Shown piece by piece: positions 46,696 through 54,711 of a DNA stretch of 64,000 nucleotides. Within the stretch, counting starts at the first letter, position 1, and each line of letters begins with the position of its first letter. Origin of the DNA: Betaproteobacteria bacterium (GTDB taxonomy: Bacteria; Pseudomonadota; Gammaproteobacteria; Burkholderiales; Rhodocyclaceae); NCBI GenBank assembly GCA_016703785.1, contig JADJBM010000030.1, positions 1-64,000 on the forward strand. Reading direction: 5' to 3'. The position numbers were made by a program, and so were the translations under genes. Below the pieces are notes generated by a model, which did no database searches, was not told the DNA's origin, and saw nothing but the letters and a program-made list of their open reading frames with translations.

Positions 46696-47487
46696 TCAGT
46701 ACCGCGTTCGCCGCTGCGGATCGCGGTAAAGAAGGCCCAGCGGCCCGCTGCGGTCGAAGGGCTTCCACTCCCCTTCGGGCTGTGCCAGGCGGTCGGCAAT
46801 GGCATAAAAGGTCATCGGGTTGAGTCCCATGCCGAGGTGGCTGGCCTCGACCTCGATGTTCTCGGCGAGGGGTCCTGCCTGCTCGACGCTGCATTGCCAG
46901 GCGACGACGCCATCCGTGCGGCTGAAGATCGAGGTAGTGGGAACCGGCGGCGGTGTGCGCAGCGGTTCGTGGATTTCCGGCGCGCCAATCTTGTGTCCCG
47001 TAACAAACTCGTAAAGGCGCCAGGCATTGGTCGCCTTCGGATGGCCGGTGAAGGGCGTGCCCATCGTGATGATCTGGCGCACCGCATCCGGATAGACCTT
47101 GGCCACTTCGCGCGCATAGATGCCGCCGAGGCTCCAGCCGATCAGGCTGACCGCCCTGCCGTGCTCCTCGTAGAGATCGCGCAGCCGTGCAAGACAGGAC
47201 TCGATGACGCCCTCGCGCGGGCCGAGGTTGATGCCCTGCTTCCACGCAGCAGCCACATAGCCGCGCCCCTTGAGGAAGCGGCGCAGCGGCAGCGTGCTCA
47301 TGTCTGGCGCGATCAGGCCAGGGAATACCAGCACCGGATGGCCATCGCCCTTCGGGGCAAGACTCAGCAGGGGCTTGGCGGCAATCGAAGCGCCGAATTC
47401 CCACGGCGCCCGCCATTCCAGCGCCAATCTGACTATCCCGGGTGCCTCCGGCATGTCGAATTCGTACCAGTGATGCTGGGTTTGCAT
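46696..47487 (-). CDS. Alpha/beta hydrolase, esterase/lipase-like
   Basis: This protein of 263 residues has the nucleophile elbow GWSLGG near residue 119 and the preceding PVLVFPGLIAPD oxyanion segment. The C-terminal ASHLGMGLNP supplies a His. No signal peptide is present. The context, directly next to a wax ester/triacylglycerol synthase, suggests a role in lipid turnover. Confidence 0.85.
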   Translation of the reverse strand: MQTQHHWYEFDMPEAPGIVRLALEWRAPWEFGASIAAKPLLSLAPKGDGHPVLVFPGLIAPDMSTLPLRRFLKGRGYVAAAWKQGINLGPREGVIESCLARLRDLYEEHGRAVSLIGWSLGGIYAREVAKVYPDAVRQIITMGTPFTGHPKATNAWRLYEFVTGHKIGAPEIHEPLRTPPPVPTTSIFSRTDGVVAWQCSVEQAGPLAENIEVEASHLGMGLNPMTFYAIADRLAQPEGEWKPFDRSGPLGLLYRDPQRRTRY

Positions 47488-47499
47488 GGTTCCTCCGGC

Positions 47500-48975
47500 T
47501 CAGGATTTCGATGGCATTGTTTTCTTATTAACGGCACGTCTGGGCTTTTTTGTAGCAGCGGTCTTCGGCTGAAGGCTCTGCTTCAGTTCCTCGTGCGCCT
47601 CCAGCAGCGCCTGCGCCAACTTGGTTGGATCGGGCACGGCCTTGCGGGCGACGACGATGCCGAAATCGAGCGAGCCGGCATAGCTCATCACCGTGATGTT
47701 CACGCCCAGACCGTGCTCGACGATGGACAAGGGGAAATAAGCGCGCATCAGCAGGCCAGCGACATACAGCGGCACCGGCGGCCCGGGCACGTTCGATATG
47801 ACCAGGTTGGCAATCGGCGGTATGGCGCTGGCAAGCTTGGTCCGACCATACAGCGAGGCCAGACCGCCCACCAGCCATGGCACGCCGATCGAGGGGAAAT
47901 CCGTGGGGATGACCGACTGGGCACTGCGAGCGGCGGATTTCATTGCCCCCGAGGCATCGCGGATCGCGCGCAATCGCCGCAGCGGATCGGCGATGTGGCT
48001 GGCGAGGCTGACCAGGCTCAGGGTGGCCTGGGTGGTGAACTCGGTATTGCCGGATGCGCGCAACGAGATCGGCATGGCCGCAATAAGCGGCTTCTTCGGT
48101 ATGCCGCCGCGGTGGGCGAGGTAGCGCCGCAGCGCACCGCTGCACAGTGCCAGCACGACGTCGTTCAGCTTGGCCTCCTGGCTGGCGGCAATCGCTTTCA
48201 CCTCTGCGAGGGAAACTGACACACAGGCAAAGCCGCGTTCTGCCGTGATTGCTGTATTGAGTGCAGTTTTCGGGCCGAAGGAAAAATTCTGGCGCAGGAG
48301 CGAGGGTCCAGCCTCGCTGTCGCCGCCTGAATTTTTCACGATTCCCGAGAGGAGCCGGAACACGTCCGGCAGATGCCGCACCAGTTTCACGTATTGGGCG
48401 GCGTCGTGGCGGAGTGCCGCGCCGGCAAGACTGATTATGCCCGGCTGCTCTGCGCGTCTGGGCGCGACGCGAGCAGAACTCGTCCTGTAATCCATCTGCG
48501 GCACAACGTCGAACAAGGCCTGGGCAAGTGCCACACCCGCCGCACCGTCGAGCACGGCATGGTGCACTTTCATGTAGAAGGCCACTAATCCGCCCTGCAG
48601 GCCTTCGATGACATGCACCTCCCACAGCGGATGGTGGCGATCCATCAGTTCCGCGTGCAGGCGTGCGGTGCAGCGCTCAAGTTGCAGCCTGTTGCCTGGA
48701 CGCGGCAGCTTGACACGACGCACGTGGTAGTCGAGATCGACCTCACCACCGTCCGCCCAGACCGGGTTGGCGAAGTGCAACGGCATCTGCGCCAGCCGGC
48801 GCCGGTAGAGCGGCGCCAGATCCAGGCTGCGCACCAGCAGCCGCCTGACCTCGCTGTAGAAATCGCGCTCGTAACCTTTCGGCAGATCGAAGACATGAAG
48901 CGAACCGACATGCATTGGCGTCTCGGGCGTTTCGAGATGCAGGAAAGTCCCGTCGAGTCCGCTCAGTGTTTTCAT
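47500..48975 (-). CDS. Wax ester synthase/diacylglycerol acyltransferase (WS/DGAT)
   Basis: This 491-residue acyltransferase uses acyl-CoA to esterify fatty alcohols or diacylglycerol into storage lipids. The catalytic HHxxxDG motif is HHAVLDG near residue 138, and the family's PLW and C-terminal NVPGPPVPLYVAG motifs are present. The extreme C-terminus is Lys-rich. Together with the PHA cluster it indicates two carbon-storage routes. Confidence 0.92.
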   Translation of the reverse strand: MKTLSGLDGTFLHLETPETPMHVGSLHVFDLPKGYERDFYSEVRRLLVRSLDLAPLYRRRLAQMPLHFANPVWADGGEVDLDYHVRRVKLPRPGNRLQLERCTARLHAELMDRHHPLWEVHVIEGLQGGLVAFYMKVHHAVLDGAAGVALAQALFDVVPQMDYRTSSARVAPRRAEQPGIISLAGAALRHDAAQYVKLVRHLPDVFRLLSGIVKNSGGDSEAGPSLLRQNFSFGPKTALNTAITAERGFACVSVSLAEVKAIAASQEAKLNDVVLALCSGALRRYLAHRGGIPKKPLIAAMPISLRASGNTEFTTQATLSLVSLASHIADPLRRLRAIRDASGAMKSAARSAQSVIPTDFPSIGVPWLVGGLASLYGRTKLASAIPPIANLVISNVPGPPVPLYVAGLLMRAYFPLSIVEHGLGVNITVMSYAGSLDFGIVVARKAVPDPTKLAQALLEAHEELKQSLQPKTAATKKPRRAVNKKTMPSKS

Positions 48976-48983
48976 GGGTGTCT

Positions 48984-49418
48984 TCAGTCAGCTGTTACCA
49001 TCCAAATGAACACCGACCGGCCTTGCGCCCTGGCCACACCCGCCAGGTCTGCCAGTTCGGTAACGATGCGAACAACCTCGTCGACAGGCCAGTCGTCCTG
49101 CTCGAACTCCTCCGTGGCAGCCAGCTCCTCGCCGACCTGATCGATCGCATCCTCCTCGAGCCGGGCCAGATGCACGACAGTCTCGTCCGGCAGCTTCATG
49201 AGCCACGGACCCTCATCGGACGCCGCATAGAGCGGACCGCAATCGCCCATGGCCTCGTCGAACAGCTCGCCGGTGAGCAAGGCATGCAACATGGCGAATT
49301 TCGCCTGGTCGAGCCCCTTGGCCTCGAAGCCTTTCCACTCATCGATCGGTTTCGACGATTCGATGATGGCCCCGGCATCCTCCCTATCGGCCACCACCAC
49401 ATTCACCAGCATTCCCAT
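48984..49418 (-). CDS. Hypothetical acidic protein
   Basis: This soluble acidic protein of 144 residues (start MGMLVNVVVADREDA) is rich in Glu and Asp and contains DQAKFAMLHALLTG. A GGGAG lies about eight bases upstream of the ATG at 49418; a start at 49439 is possible but would add seven residues overlapping the upstream gene's stop. I do not recognise the family. It sits between the WS/DGAT and GIY-YIG/ArfB genes. Confidence 0.6.
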   Translation of the reverse strand: MGMLVNVVVADREDAGAIIESSKPIDEWKGFEAKGLDQAKFAMLHALLTGELFDEAMGDCGPLYAASDEGPWLMKLPDETVVHLARLEEDAIDQVGEELAATEEFEQDDWPVDEVVRIVTELADLAGVARAQGRSVFIWMVTAD

Positions 49419-49435
49419 TGGCACTCTCCCGTCCG

Positions 49436-50131
49436 TCAATCTGTGACTCTGCCGCGCAGCGCCTTGATTTCGCCCCGCTTGCTCTTGCTGTCGAGACGCT
49501 TCCTCTGCGAACTGCGCGTCGGCTTGGTCGGCTTGCGTTGGCGGGGCGAGATGGCGACACCGGCGATGAGTTCCTGCAATCTCTGCAACGCCGCTTCCCG
49601 GTTCTTCTCCTGGCTACGAAACTGCTGTGACTTGATGACCACCACACCTTCGCGCGTGATGCGCTGATCGCTCAATCCGAGCAGCCGCTCCTTGTAGAAA
49701 TCGGGCAGTGAGGATGCGACGGTATCGAAGCGCAGATGGATGGCGCTGGCCACCTTGTTGACGTTCTGGCCTCCCGCTCCCTGGGCACGAATGGCGTGCA
49801 GTTCGATCTCGCTCAATGGAATGGCGACCCGGGCCGAGATCCTCAGCACAGTATCGGGAGCGCGTTCGGTGGATTCACGGCTCTGGGCAAATTCCCGCTT
49901 GGCGGCTGCGGGAAGCGCCTTGATTTCGAATTCGGCTTTCAGCGCCGTCGAGCGGTCAGGGTACTCGACGCTCGCCAGCAGGCGCTTCGGCGGATGCGAG
50001 CGGGTATAGCGCGCGCCCTTGCCACTGGCGTGGGCAGCGTAACGCGCGGCAACATCGACGGTAATCCCCGTATAGATGCTGCCATCCTGGCACTCGATCA
50101 AATAGAGGAACCACGCGCTCACCTTATTCAA
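49436..50131 (-). CDS. Fusion of GIY-YIG nuclease-like domain and ArfB peptidyl-tRNA hydrolase
   Basis: The protein has 231 residues in one clean frame. Residues 1-85 resemble the YhbQ-type GIY-YIG domain (WFLYLIECQDGSIYTGIT, a basic helix and an acidic residue near 68). Residues 95-231 are ArfB/YaeJ, which frees peptide from stalled ribosomes: the catalytic GGQ is at 120-122 within AIRAQGAGGQNVNKV, and a Lys/Arg-rich tail binds the empty mRNA channel. An in-frame GTG near residue 95 could also start a separate ArfB. The start overlaps ykgJ by four bases. Domain calls are firm; the purpose of the fusion is unknown. Confidence 0.85.
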   Translation of the reverse strand: MNKVSAWFLYLIECQDGSIYTGITVDVAARYAAHASGKGARYTRSHPPKRLLASVEYPDRSTALKAEFEIKALPAAAKREFAQSRESTERAPDTVLRISARVAIPLSEIELHAIRAQGAGGQNVNKVASAIHLRFDTVASSLPDFYKERLLGLSDQRITREGVVVIKSQQFRSQEKNREAALQRLQELIAGVAISPRQRKPTKPTRSSQRKRLDSKSKRGEIKALRGRVTD

Positions 50132-50466
50132 TCAATCCCAAAGCCAAGTTTTCGCCGGACCATCAGGCAGTCTGCCGATCCCGCCTGGAACTCACGGCAG
50201 ACGAGCGGACGAGTGGCATACACGCTGCAACCTACGCAAACACCGATCTCGCCTTCCAGCGCGGCGCAGCGGTGGCCCCAGGACTGCATGCGGCGGTTCT
50301 CGAAATCGATCAGATCATCCGGGATACCTTCGCCATCACGCTCGCCCATCAGCACCGGCCACGTTTCCGACCAGGCGCAGCAACCGCCGCAGACGAGGCA
50401 ATCCGGAATGCTCTTGCTCACACCGACATCCTGTTCACCACACTTGTCTGCCTTTCGAACCGCCAC
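50128..50466 (-). CDS. YkgJ-family cysteine cluster protein
   Basis: This 112-residue protein carries a zinc- or iron-binding cysteine cluster: CLVCGGCCAW at residues 23-32, CVGCSVYATRPLVCREF near 75-92, and a further Cys near 97. Family members bind a metal or Fe-S cluster; function is not known. It heads the minus-strand operon (overlap with the fusion gene) and diverges from the SDR gene. Confidence 0.8.
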   Translation of the reverse strand: MAVRKADKCGEQDVGVSKSIPDCLVCGGCCAWSETWPVLMGERDGEGIPDDLIDFENRRMQSWGHRCAALEGEIGVCVGCSVYATRPLVCREFQAGSADCLMVRRKLGFGID

Positions 50467-50474
50467 ACAGTTAT

Positions 50475-50487
50475 TTCGCTATGCGAA
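50475..50487. promoter_or_regulatory. Palindrome, putative IclR-type operator
   Basis: TTCGCTATGCGAA is a 13-base palindrome nine bases upstream of the YkgJ gene and 62 bases before the SDR start. It resembles known IclR-type operators such as GTTCG-N5-CGCAC in form, and the SDR operon ends in an iclR gene. The role is inferred. Confidence 0.4.
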
Positions 50488-50548
50488 CGGCGATTTCGTT
50501 TTCTTCGCCTTCATGATATCTTCTCCGCAATTCAATTGGAACACAGTC

Positions 50549-51385
50549 ATGCACGAATTCAAGGACAGGACGGCAGTCATCACCGGAGCCGCCAGCGGCA
50601 TCGGCCTGGCGCTGGCGCAGCGCGCGGCGCGCGAAGGCATGCGTCTTGTGCTGGCGGACATCGACGAAGCGAAGCTCGCCGAGGTAGCCAGGACGCTTCC
50701 TTTGCCGCCCGACGCGTTGCTTGCGCGTCGCGTCGACGTCAGCCGCGAAGCGGATATTGCCGCCCTCGCCGAGGAAGCATTCGACCGCTTCGGCGCAGTG
50801 CATCTCCTATGCAATAACGCTGGCGTGGGCCTGACTCGGCTCTCCTGGGAACTCACTACGGCCGACTGGGAATGGATACTTGGCGTCAACCTGTGGAGCG
50901 TGGTGCATGCCATCCATCACTTCGTGCCGCGCATGCTGGCGCAGGAGGGCGAAAGCCACGTGGTGAACACCGCTTCCGTCGCCGGCCTGCTGTCCACGCC
51001 CGCCATGGCCGCCTACAATGTGAGCAAGCACGGCGTCGTCACATTGTCCGAAACGCTTTACACGGAACTCGCCGCGCAGAACGCCAGGATTGGCGTCTCC
51101 GTGCTATGCCCAGCCTGGGTGCCGACTGCCATCCACACTTCTGAGCGCAACCGGCAGGAGCGCTTCGGCACTGCGGAGCCCCCCTCGGCAGCCTCCGCCG
51201 CTTACCACGAACGCTTAAGCCATGCGGTCAAGTCCGGCCGCCTGACGGCCGACGACATGGCCAATGCCGTCTTCGACGCGGTCGCTGAGAAGCGCTTTTA
51301 CATTATCCCGCACAGCCGCATCAAGCAGGCCGTGCGCCTGAGGATGGAAGACATCCTCGAGGACCGCAACCCGACTCCGATCTAA
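50549..51385 (+). CDS. SDR-family oxidoreductase
   Basis: This short-chain dehydrogenase of 278 residues has TGAASGIG, NNAGVG, the catalytic Ser/Tyr/Lys in NTASVAGLLSTPAMAAYNVSK and a C-terminal extension typical of the ClassicalSDR group that acts on bulky hydroxy compounds. The start at 50549 begins MHEFKDRTAVI. It is first in a plus-strand operon with a quinone oxidoreductase and an IclR regulator. Confidence 0.9.
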   Translation: MHEFKDRTAVITGAASGIGLALAQRAAREGMRLVLADIDEAKLAEVARTLPLPPDALLARRVDVSREADIAALAEEAFDRFGAVHLLCNNAGVGLTRLSWELTTADWEWILGVNLWSVVHAIHHFVPRMLAQEGESHVVNTASVAGLLSTPAMAAYNVSKHGVVTLSETLYTELAAQNARIGVSVLCPAWVPTAIHTSERNRQERFGTAEPPSAASAAYHERLSHAVKSGRLTADDMANAVFDAVAEKRFYIIPHSRIKQAVRLRMEDILEDRNPTPI

Positions 51386-51394
51386 GGGGGGAAA

Positions 51395-52375
51395 ATGAAA
51401 GCCCTGCTGTGCACCGAATATGGCCCGCCGCACAAACTTGCCGTGCAGGACGTTCCCTCGCCGAAAGCCGGGCCGGGGCAGGTGATCATCGACGTCAAGG
51501 CGAGCGCACTGAATTTCCCTGATGCGCTGATGGTGCAGGGCCTCTACCAGGTCAAGCCGCCTCTGCCCTTCTCGCCCGGCGCTGAAGTAGCGGGCCTGAT
51601 CAAGGAAATCGGCGAAGGCGTACAGGGACTGAAGGCCGGAGACCGCGTCATCGCCTTCCCCGGCTTCGGCGGCTTCGCCGAGGAGTGCGTGGTGGCCGCC
51701 GAACGGATCATGCCTCTGCCCGAGGGCATGGGTTTCGCCACCGGCGCTGCGCTGGTACTGACTTTCGGCACCTCACTGCATGCCCTGCAGGATTGCGGTC
51801 GATTGCAGACGGGAGAAACCCTATTGGTGTTGGGTGCTGCCGGGGGCGTCGGTGCGGCTGCAGTCGAGATTGGAAAAACAATGGGGGCGCGCGTCATCGC
51901 CGCCGCCTCCAGCGCAGACAAGCTCGACCTGTGCCGGCAACTCGGAGCCGACGAGACCATCAACTACAGTACGGAAGATCTGCGCAAGCGCACCCTCGAA
52001 CTGACCAACGGCAAGGGTGTTGATGTGGTCTACGATCCGGTCGGCGGCGACTATACCGAGTCGGCATTGCGCGCCACCGCATGGCATGGGCGCTTGCTCA
52101 TCATCGGTTTCGCCGCTGGTGCAATCCCGAAGATTCCGCTCAACCTCGCACTGCTCAAGGAGCGCTCACTGGTAGGCGTGTACTGGGGCGATTCGGTGCG
52201 TCACGATCCCCCTGGCCACGTCAAGAACATGAAACAACTGATGGCCTGGTTCGCACAGCGGAAGATCAATCCGGTCGTCAGCGAACAACTGCCGCTGGCC
52301 CAGGCACCCGACGCCATCGCGCGACTGATGGAACGCAAGGTGAAGGGCAAGGTGGTGATTCTGCCTGAATCTTGA
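51395..52375 (+). CDS. NADPH:quinone oxidoreductase family protein
   Basis: This zinc-free MDR enzyme of 326 residues has the VKASALNFPDALMVQGLYQVKPPLPFSPG (residues 30-58, long family pattern) start and the nucleotide-binding VLGAAGGVGAAAVEIGK. It is separated from the SDR by nine bases including a GGGGG ribosome-binding site. It may reduce an enone or quinone; substrate unknown. Confidence 0.88.
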   Translation: MKALLCTEYGPPHKLAVQDVPSPKAGPGQVIIDVKASALNFPDALMVQGLYQVKPPLPFSPGAEVAGLIKEIGEGVQGLKAGDRVIAFPGFGGFAEECVVAAERIMPLPEGMGFATGAALVLTFGTSLHALQDCGRLQTGETLLVLGAAGGVGAAAVEIGKTMGARVIAAASSADKLDLCRQLGADETINYSTEDLRKRTLELTNGKGVDVVYDPVGGDYTESALRATAWHGRLLIIGFAAGAIPKIPLNLALLKERSLVGVYWGDSVRHDPPGHVKNMKQLMAWFAQRKINPVVSEQLPLAQAPDAIARLMERKVKGKVVILPES

Positions 52376-52403
52376 TACGCCGAAATACCAGGAACCGAGC
52401 ACC

Positions 52404-53228
52404 ATGGTCAGGACAGCCCGTAAGAAGCCCAACGAGAAACCCAGCCCGGCAAAGCCCGCAAAGGATCGCCAGTTCGTCACGGCGCTGGCGCGCGGCCTGG
52501 ATATTCTTCGTGCATTCACGCCGCGTCATCCCGTCCTTGGCAACAGCGAGATTGCACAGCGTGCCCATCTGCCGAAACCCACCGTCACGCGCCTGACCTA
52601 CACGCTGACCCAGCTCGGCTATCTGAACTACTCCCCGGAGTCGGGCAAGTATTCGCTTTCAGTGGGTGTGCTCGCGCTCGGCTACTCCTTCCTCGCCAGC
52701 CAGGACATTCGTGCCATCGCGCGGCCGATGATGCAGGAGTTCGCCGACTACGCCCGCGCCACGGTCTGCCTGGCGGCGCGCGACCAACCGCATATGGTCT
52801 TCCTGGAGGTCTGCCAGGGCAATCCCACTTTTCAGATGCGCCTGGAGGTCGGCGCACGCGTGCCCTACGGCATGACGGCCCTGGGGCGCGCCTATCACTG
52901 CGGGCTGCCCGAAGGGGCGCGTACGGCCATGCTTGAGGAACATCGCAAGACGGGGCGCAAGGAAGACTGGGAAGGCTTTCGCGCCAGCTTCGAAAAGGCG
53001 GTTCGCGAGTACCAGAAGCATGGCTTCTGCGTGTCGCTTGGCGAATGGAACAAGGACGTCTATTCCGTCGCCGTGCCGCTGGTCTCCCGCGATCACTCGA
53101 AAATCCTCGCCCTGACCTGTTCCGGCCCGCCCTTCGAGATGCCACGCCAGCGCATCTTCGAGGAACTCGGCCCCAGGCTGATACAGCTGCGGGACCGGCT
53201 CACGGCGGCAACCGGGGGCAATTTCTGA
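52404..53228 (+). CDS. IclR-family transcriptional regulator (paralogue)
   Basis: This 274-residue regulator is closely similar to the one at 39229-40053 over both the HTH (LGNSEIAQRAHLPKPTVTRL) and the effector domain. It lies 28 bases after the oxidoreductase gene and probably regulates the SDR operon, perhaps via the palindrome at 50475-50487. The two paralogues suggest duplicated catabolic modules. Confidence 0.9.
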   Translation: MVRTARKKPNEKPSPAKPAKDRQFVTALARGLDILRAFTPRHPVLGNSEIAQRAHLPKPTVTRLTYTLTQLGYLNYSPESGKYSLSVGVLALGYSFLASQDIRAIARPMMQEFADYARATVCLAARDQPHMVFLEVCQGNPTFQMRLEVGARVPYGMTALGRAYHCGLPEGARTAMLEEHRKTGRKEDWEGFRASFEKAVREYQKHGFCVSLGEWNKDVYSVAVPLVSRDHSKILALTCSGPPFEMPRQRIFEELGPRLIQLRDRLTAATGGNF

Positions 53229-53237
53229 TTCGCAGGC

Positions 53238-54692
53238 CTACAAGCGGTAATCCAGCTTCAGTTTGTCCTGCAGCTTGCGCGCCTGCTTGAAGGCTTCCTT
53301 GAGAATGTGCCGGTCCAGCTCATTCAGCCTGTCGGGATTGATGCGGTTCGCACCGGCCTCCTCACCCTGCAGATCGTGCTGATGGCGCAATCGCAGCAAC
53401 TGGATGAAATAGAAGCCGTCGATGATGGCTTCCACGTCCGCGCCGAAGTTGGTCGCACCGGCTGCGCCGCGCAGACGCTGGGCCGTGCCGGTAAGCGCCA
53501 CATTATTGGCCAGGGAAAAGATGCGGGCAGCGTCGACAAAGGGCCGCGAGCCGTACATCTTGAGATCGATCGTGTGCGGGAACTCCTTGTTGTTGTCGAA
53601 CACGAAGTCCCGGATCAGGCCGAGCGGCGGCTGGCACTGCAAGGCGTTCTCGCTCATCAGGCGCAGGAACAGCGTAGCGTTGCGGGCAGCGCCCAGAAGC
53701 CACTCGCGCAGCATGTGGGAAAGATCCTCGTCTCCGTAGAGCGGCCGGAAATCGAAGAAGATCGACGCATTGAGCAGCGCTTTGGGTTCCGGCGACTGGA
53801 TCCATCTGCCGAATTTCGCCCGCCACTCCTCCTGCGACATGCACCACTCCGGATTGCCCGCCATGATGCCGCCCTTGCAGAGGGGAAAGCCGCAAGCGTC
53901 CAGTTTCCGGTTCACCGCATCCGCGAACGGCAGCAGGCTGCCGCGCACATCTTCCACATCCGCTCCATCGGCCTCGAAAATGATGCCGTTGTCTTGGTCC
54001 GTTGACAGCGTCTGCTCGTAGCGACCCTCCGACCCGAGCGCGACCCAGCACCATTTCACCTGGGGCAGTTCGAACTCGTCGTGGGTCAGCTCGATGATAC
54101 GCAGCGTAAGCAGATCGTTCAACGTAGATATCAGGTGAGTCAACTGCTCGGCGGAAACGCCCTGCCCCAGCAGGGTATTGGCCATGCTGCGGATGTCCCT
54201 CGAGCAGGCTTGCAGCGAGGGCATATCCTTCGCCTCGCGAATGCTGCTGGTGACATTGTTGAGACCGGTGCGCTGAAGCGCGAAAAGGTCGTTCTGCGAG
54301 ACGATGCCGATCAAGCCACCGTCGTCGTCGACTACCAGCAGATGGCGCAGTCCGCGGCGGCCCATGATGAGGGCGGCCTGGTAGGCAGTGGTCTGCGGCT
54401 TTACGGTGATCACGCCCGCTGTCATCACTGCAGCGATCGGCAGGTCAAGAGTGCAGCCGGGAAGCGCCACCCGATGAAGCAGGTCGCGCAGAGTGAAGAT
54501 CCCCAATGGCAGCTTGCCTTCCGCATCGGCAATGATGATCGAGCCGATGCGCTTTTCGTCCATCACGCTGATTGCCTGACGCACCGAGGCATCCAGTGGC
54601 ACCGTCACAGGACTGCGTCGAATCAGGCTGCCAAGCGGGCTGTACATCGCGTTCAGGTCAATCCCCTGGGGCTGGTGCAGCTGTTCTTCCAT
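53238..54692 (-). CDS. CBS-domain/DUF294 putative nucleotidyltransferase
   Basis: This cytoplasmic protein of 484 residues has two CBS domains (about residues 20-140), a DUF294 nucleotidyltransferase domain with the GlnD-like signature GSEGRYEQTLSTDQDN near residue 218, and a C-terminal DUF294 substrate-binding part. It is the last gene of the acs-sensor kinase cluster, 19 bases after the exonuclease gene. CBS domains often sense adenylates, which would fit acetate/acetyl-CoA control. The target is unknown. Confidence 0.88.
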   Translation of the reverse strand: MEEQLHQPQGIDLNAMYSPLGSLIRRSPVTVPLDASVRQAISVMDEKRIGSIIIADAEGKLPLGIFTLRDLLHRVALPGCTLDLPIAAVMTAGVITVKPQTTAYQAALIMGRRGLRHLLVVDDDGGLIGIVSQNDLFALQRTGLNNVTSSIREAKDMPSLQACSRDIRSMANTLLGQGVSAEQLTHLISTLNDLLTLRIIELTHDEFELPQVKWCWVALGSEGRYEQTLSTDQDNGIIFEADGADVEDVRGSLLPFADAVNRKLDACGFPLCKGGIMAGNPEWCMSQEEWRAKFGRWIQSPEPKALLNASIFFDFRPLYGDEDLSHMLREWLLGAARNATLFLRLMSENALQCQPPLGLIRDFVFDNNKEFPHTIDLKMYGSRPFVDAARIFSLANNVALTGTAQRLRGAAGATNFGADVEAIIDGFYFIQLLRLRHQHDLQGEEAGANRINPDRLNELDRHILKEAFKQARKLQDKLKLDYRL

Positions 54693-54711
54693 TAGTTCCG
54701 CCTCGATCGTT

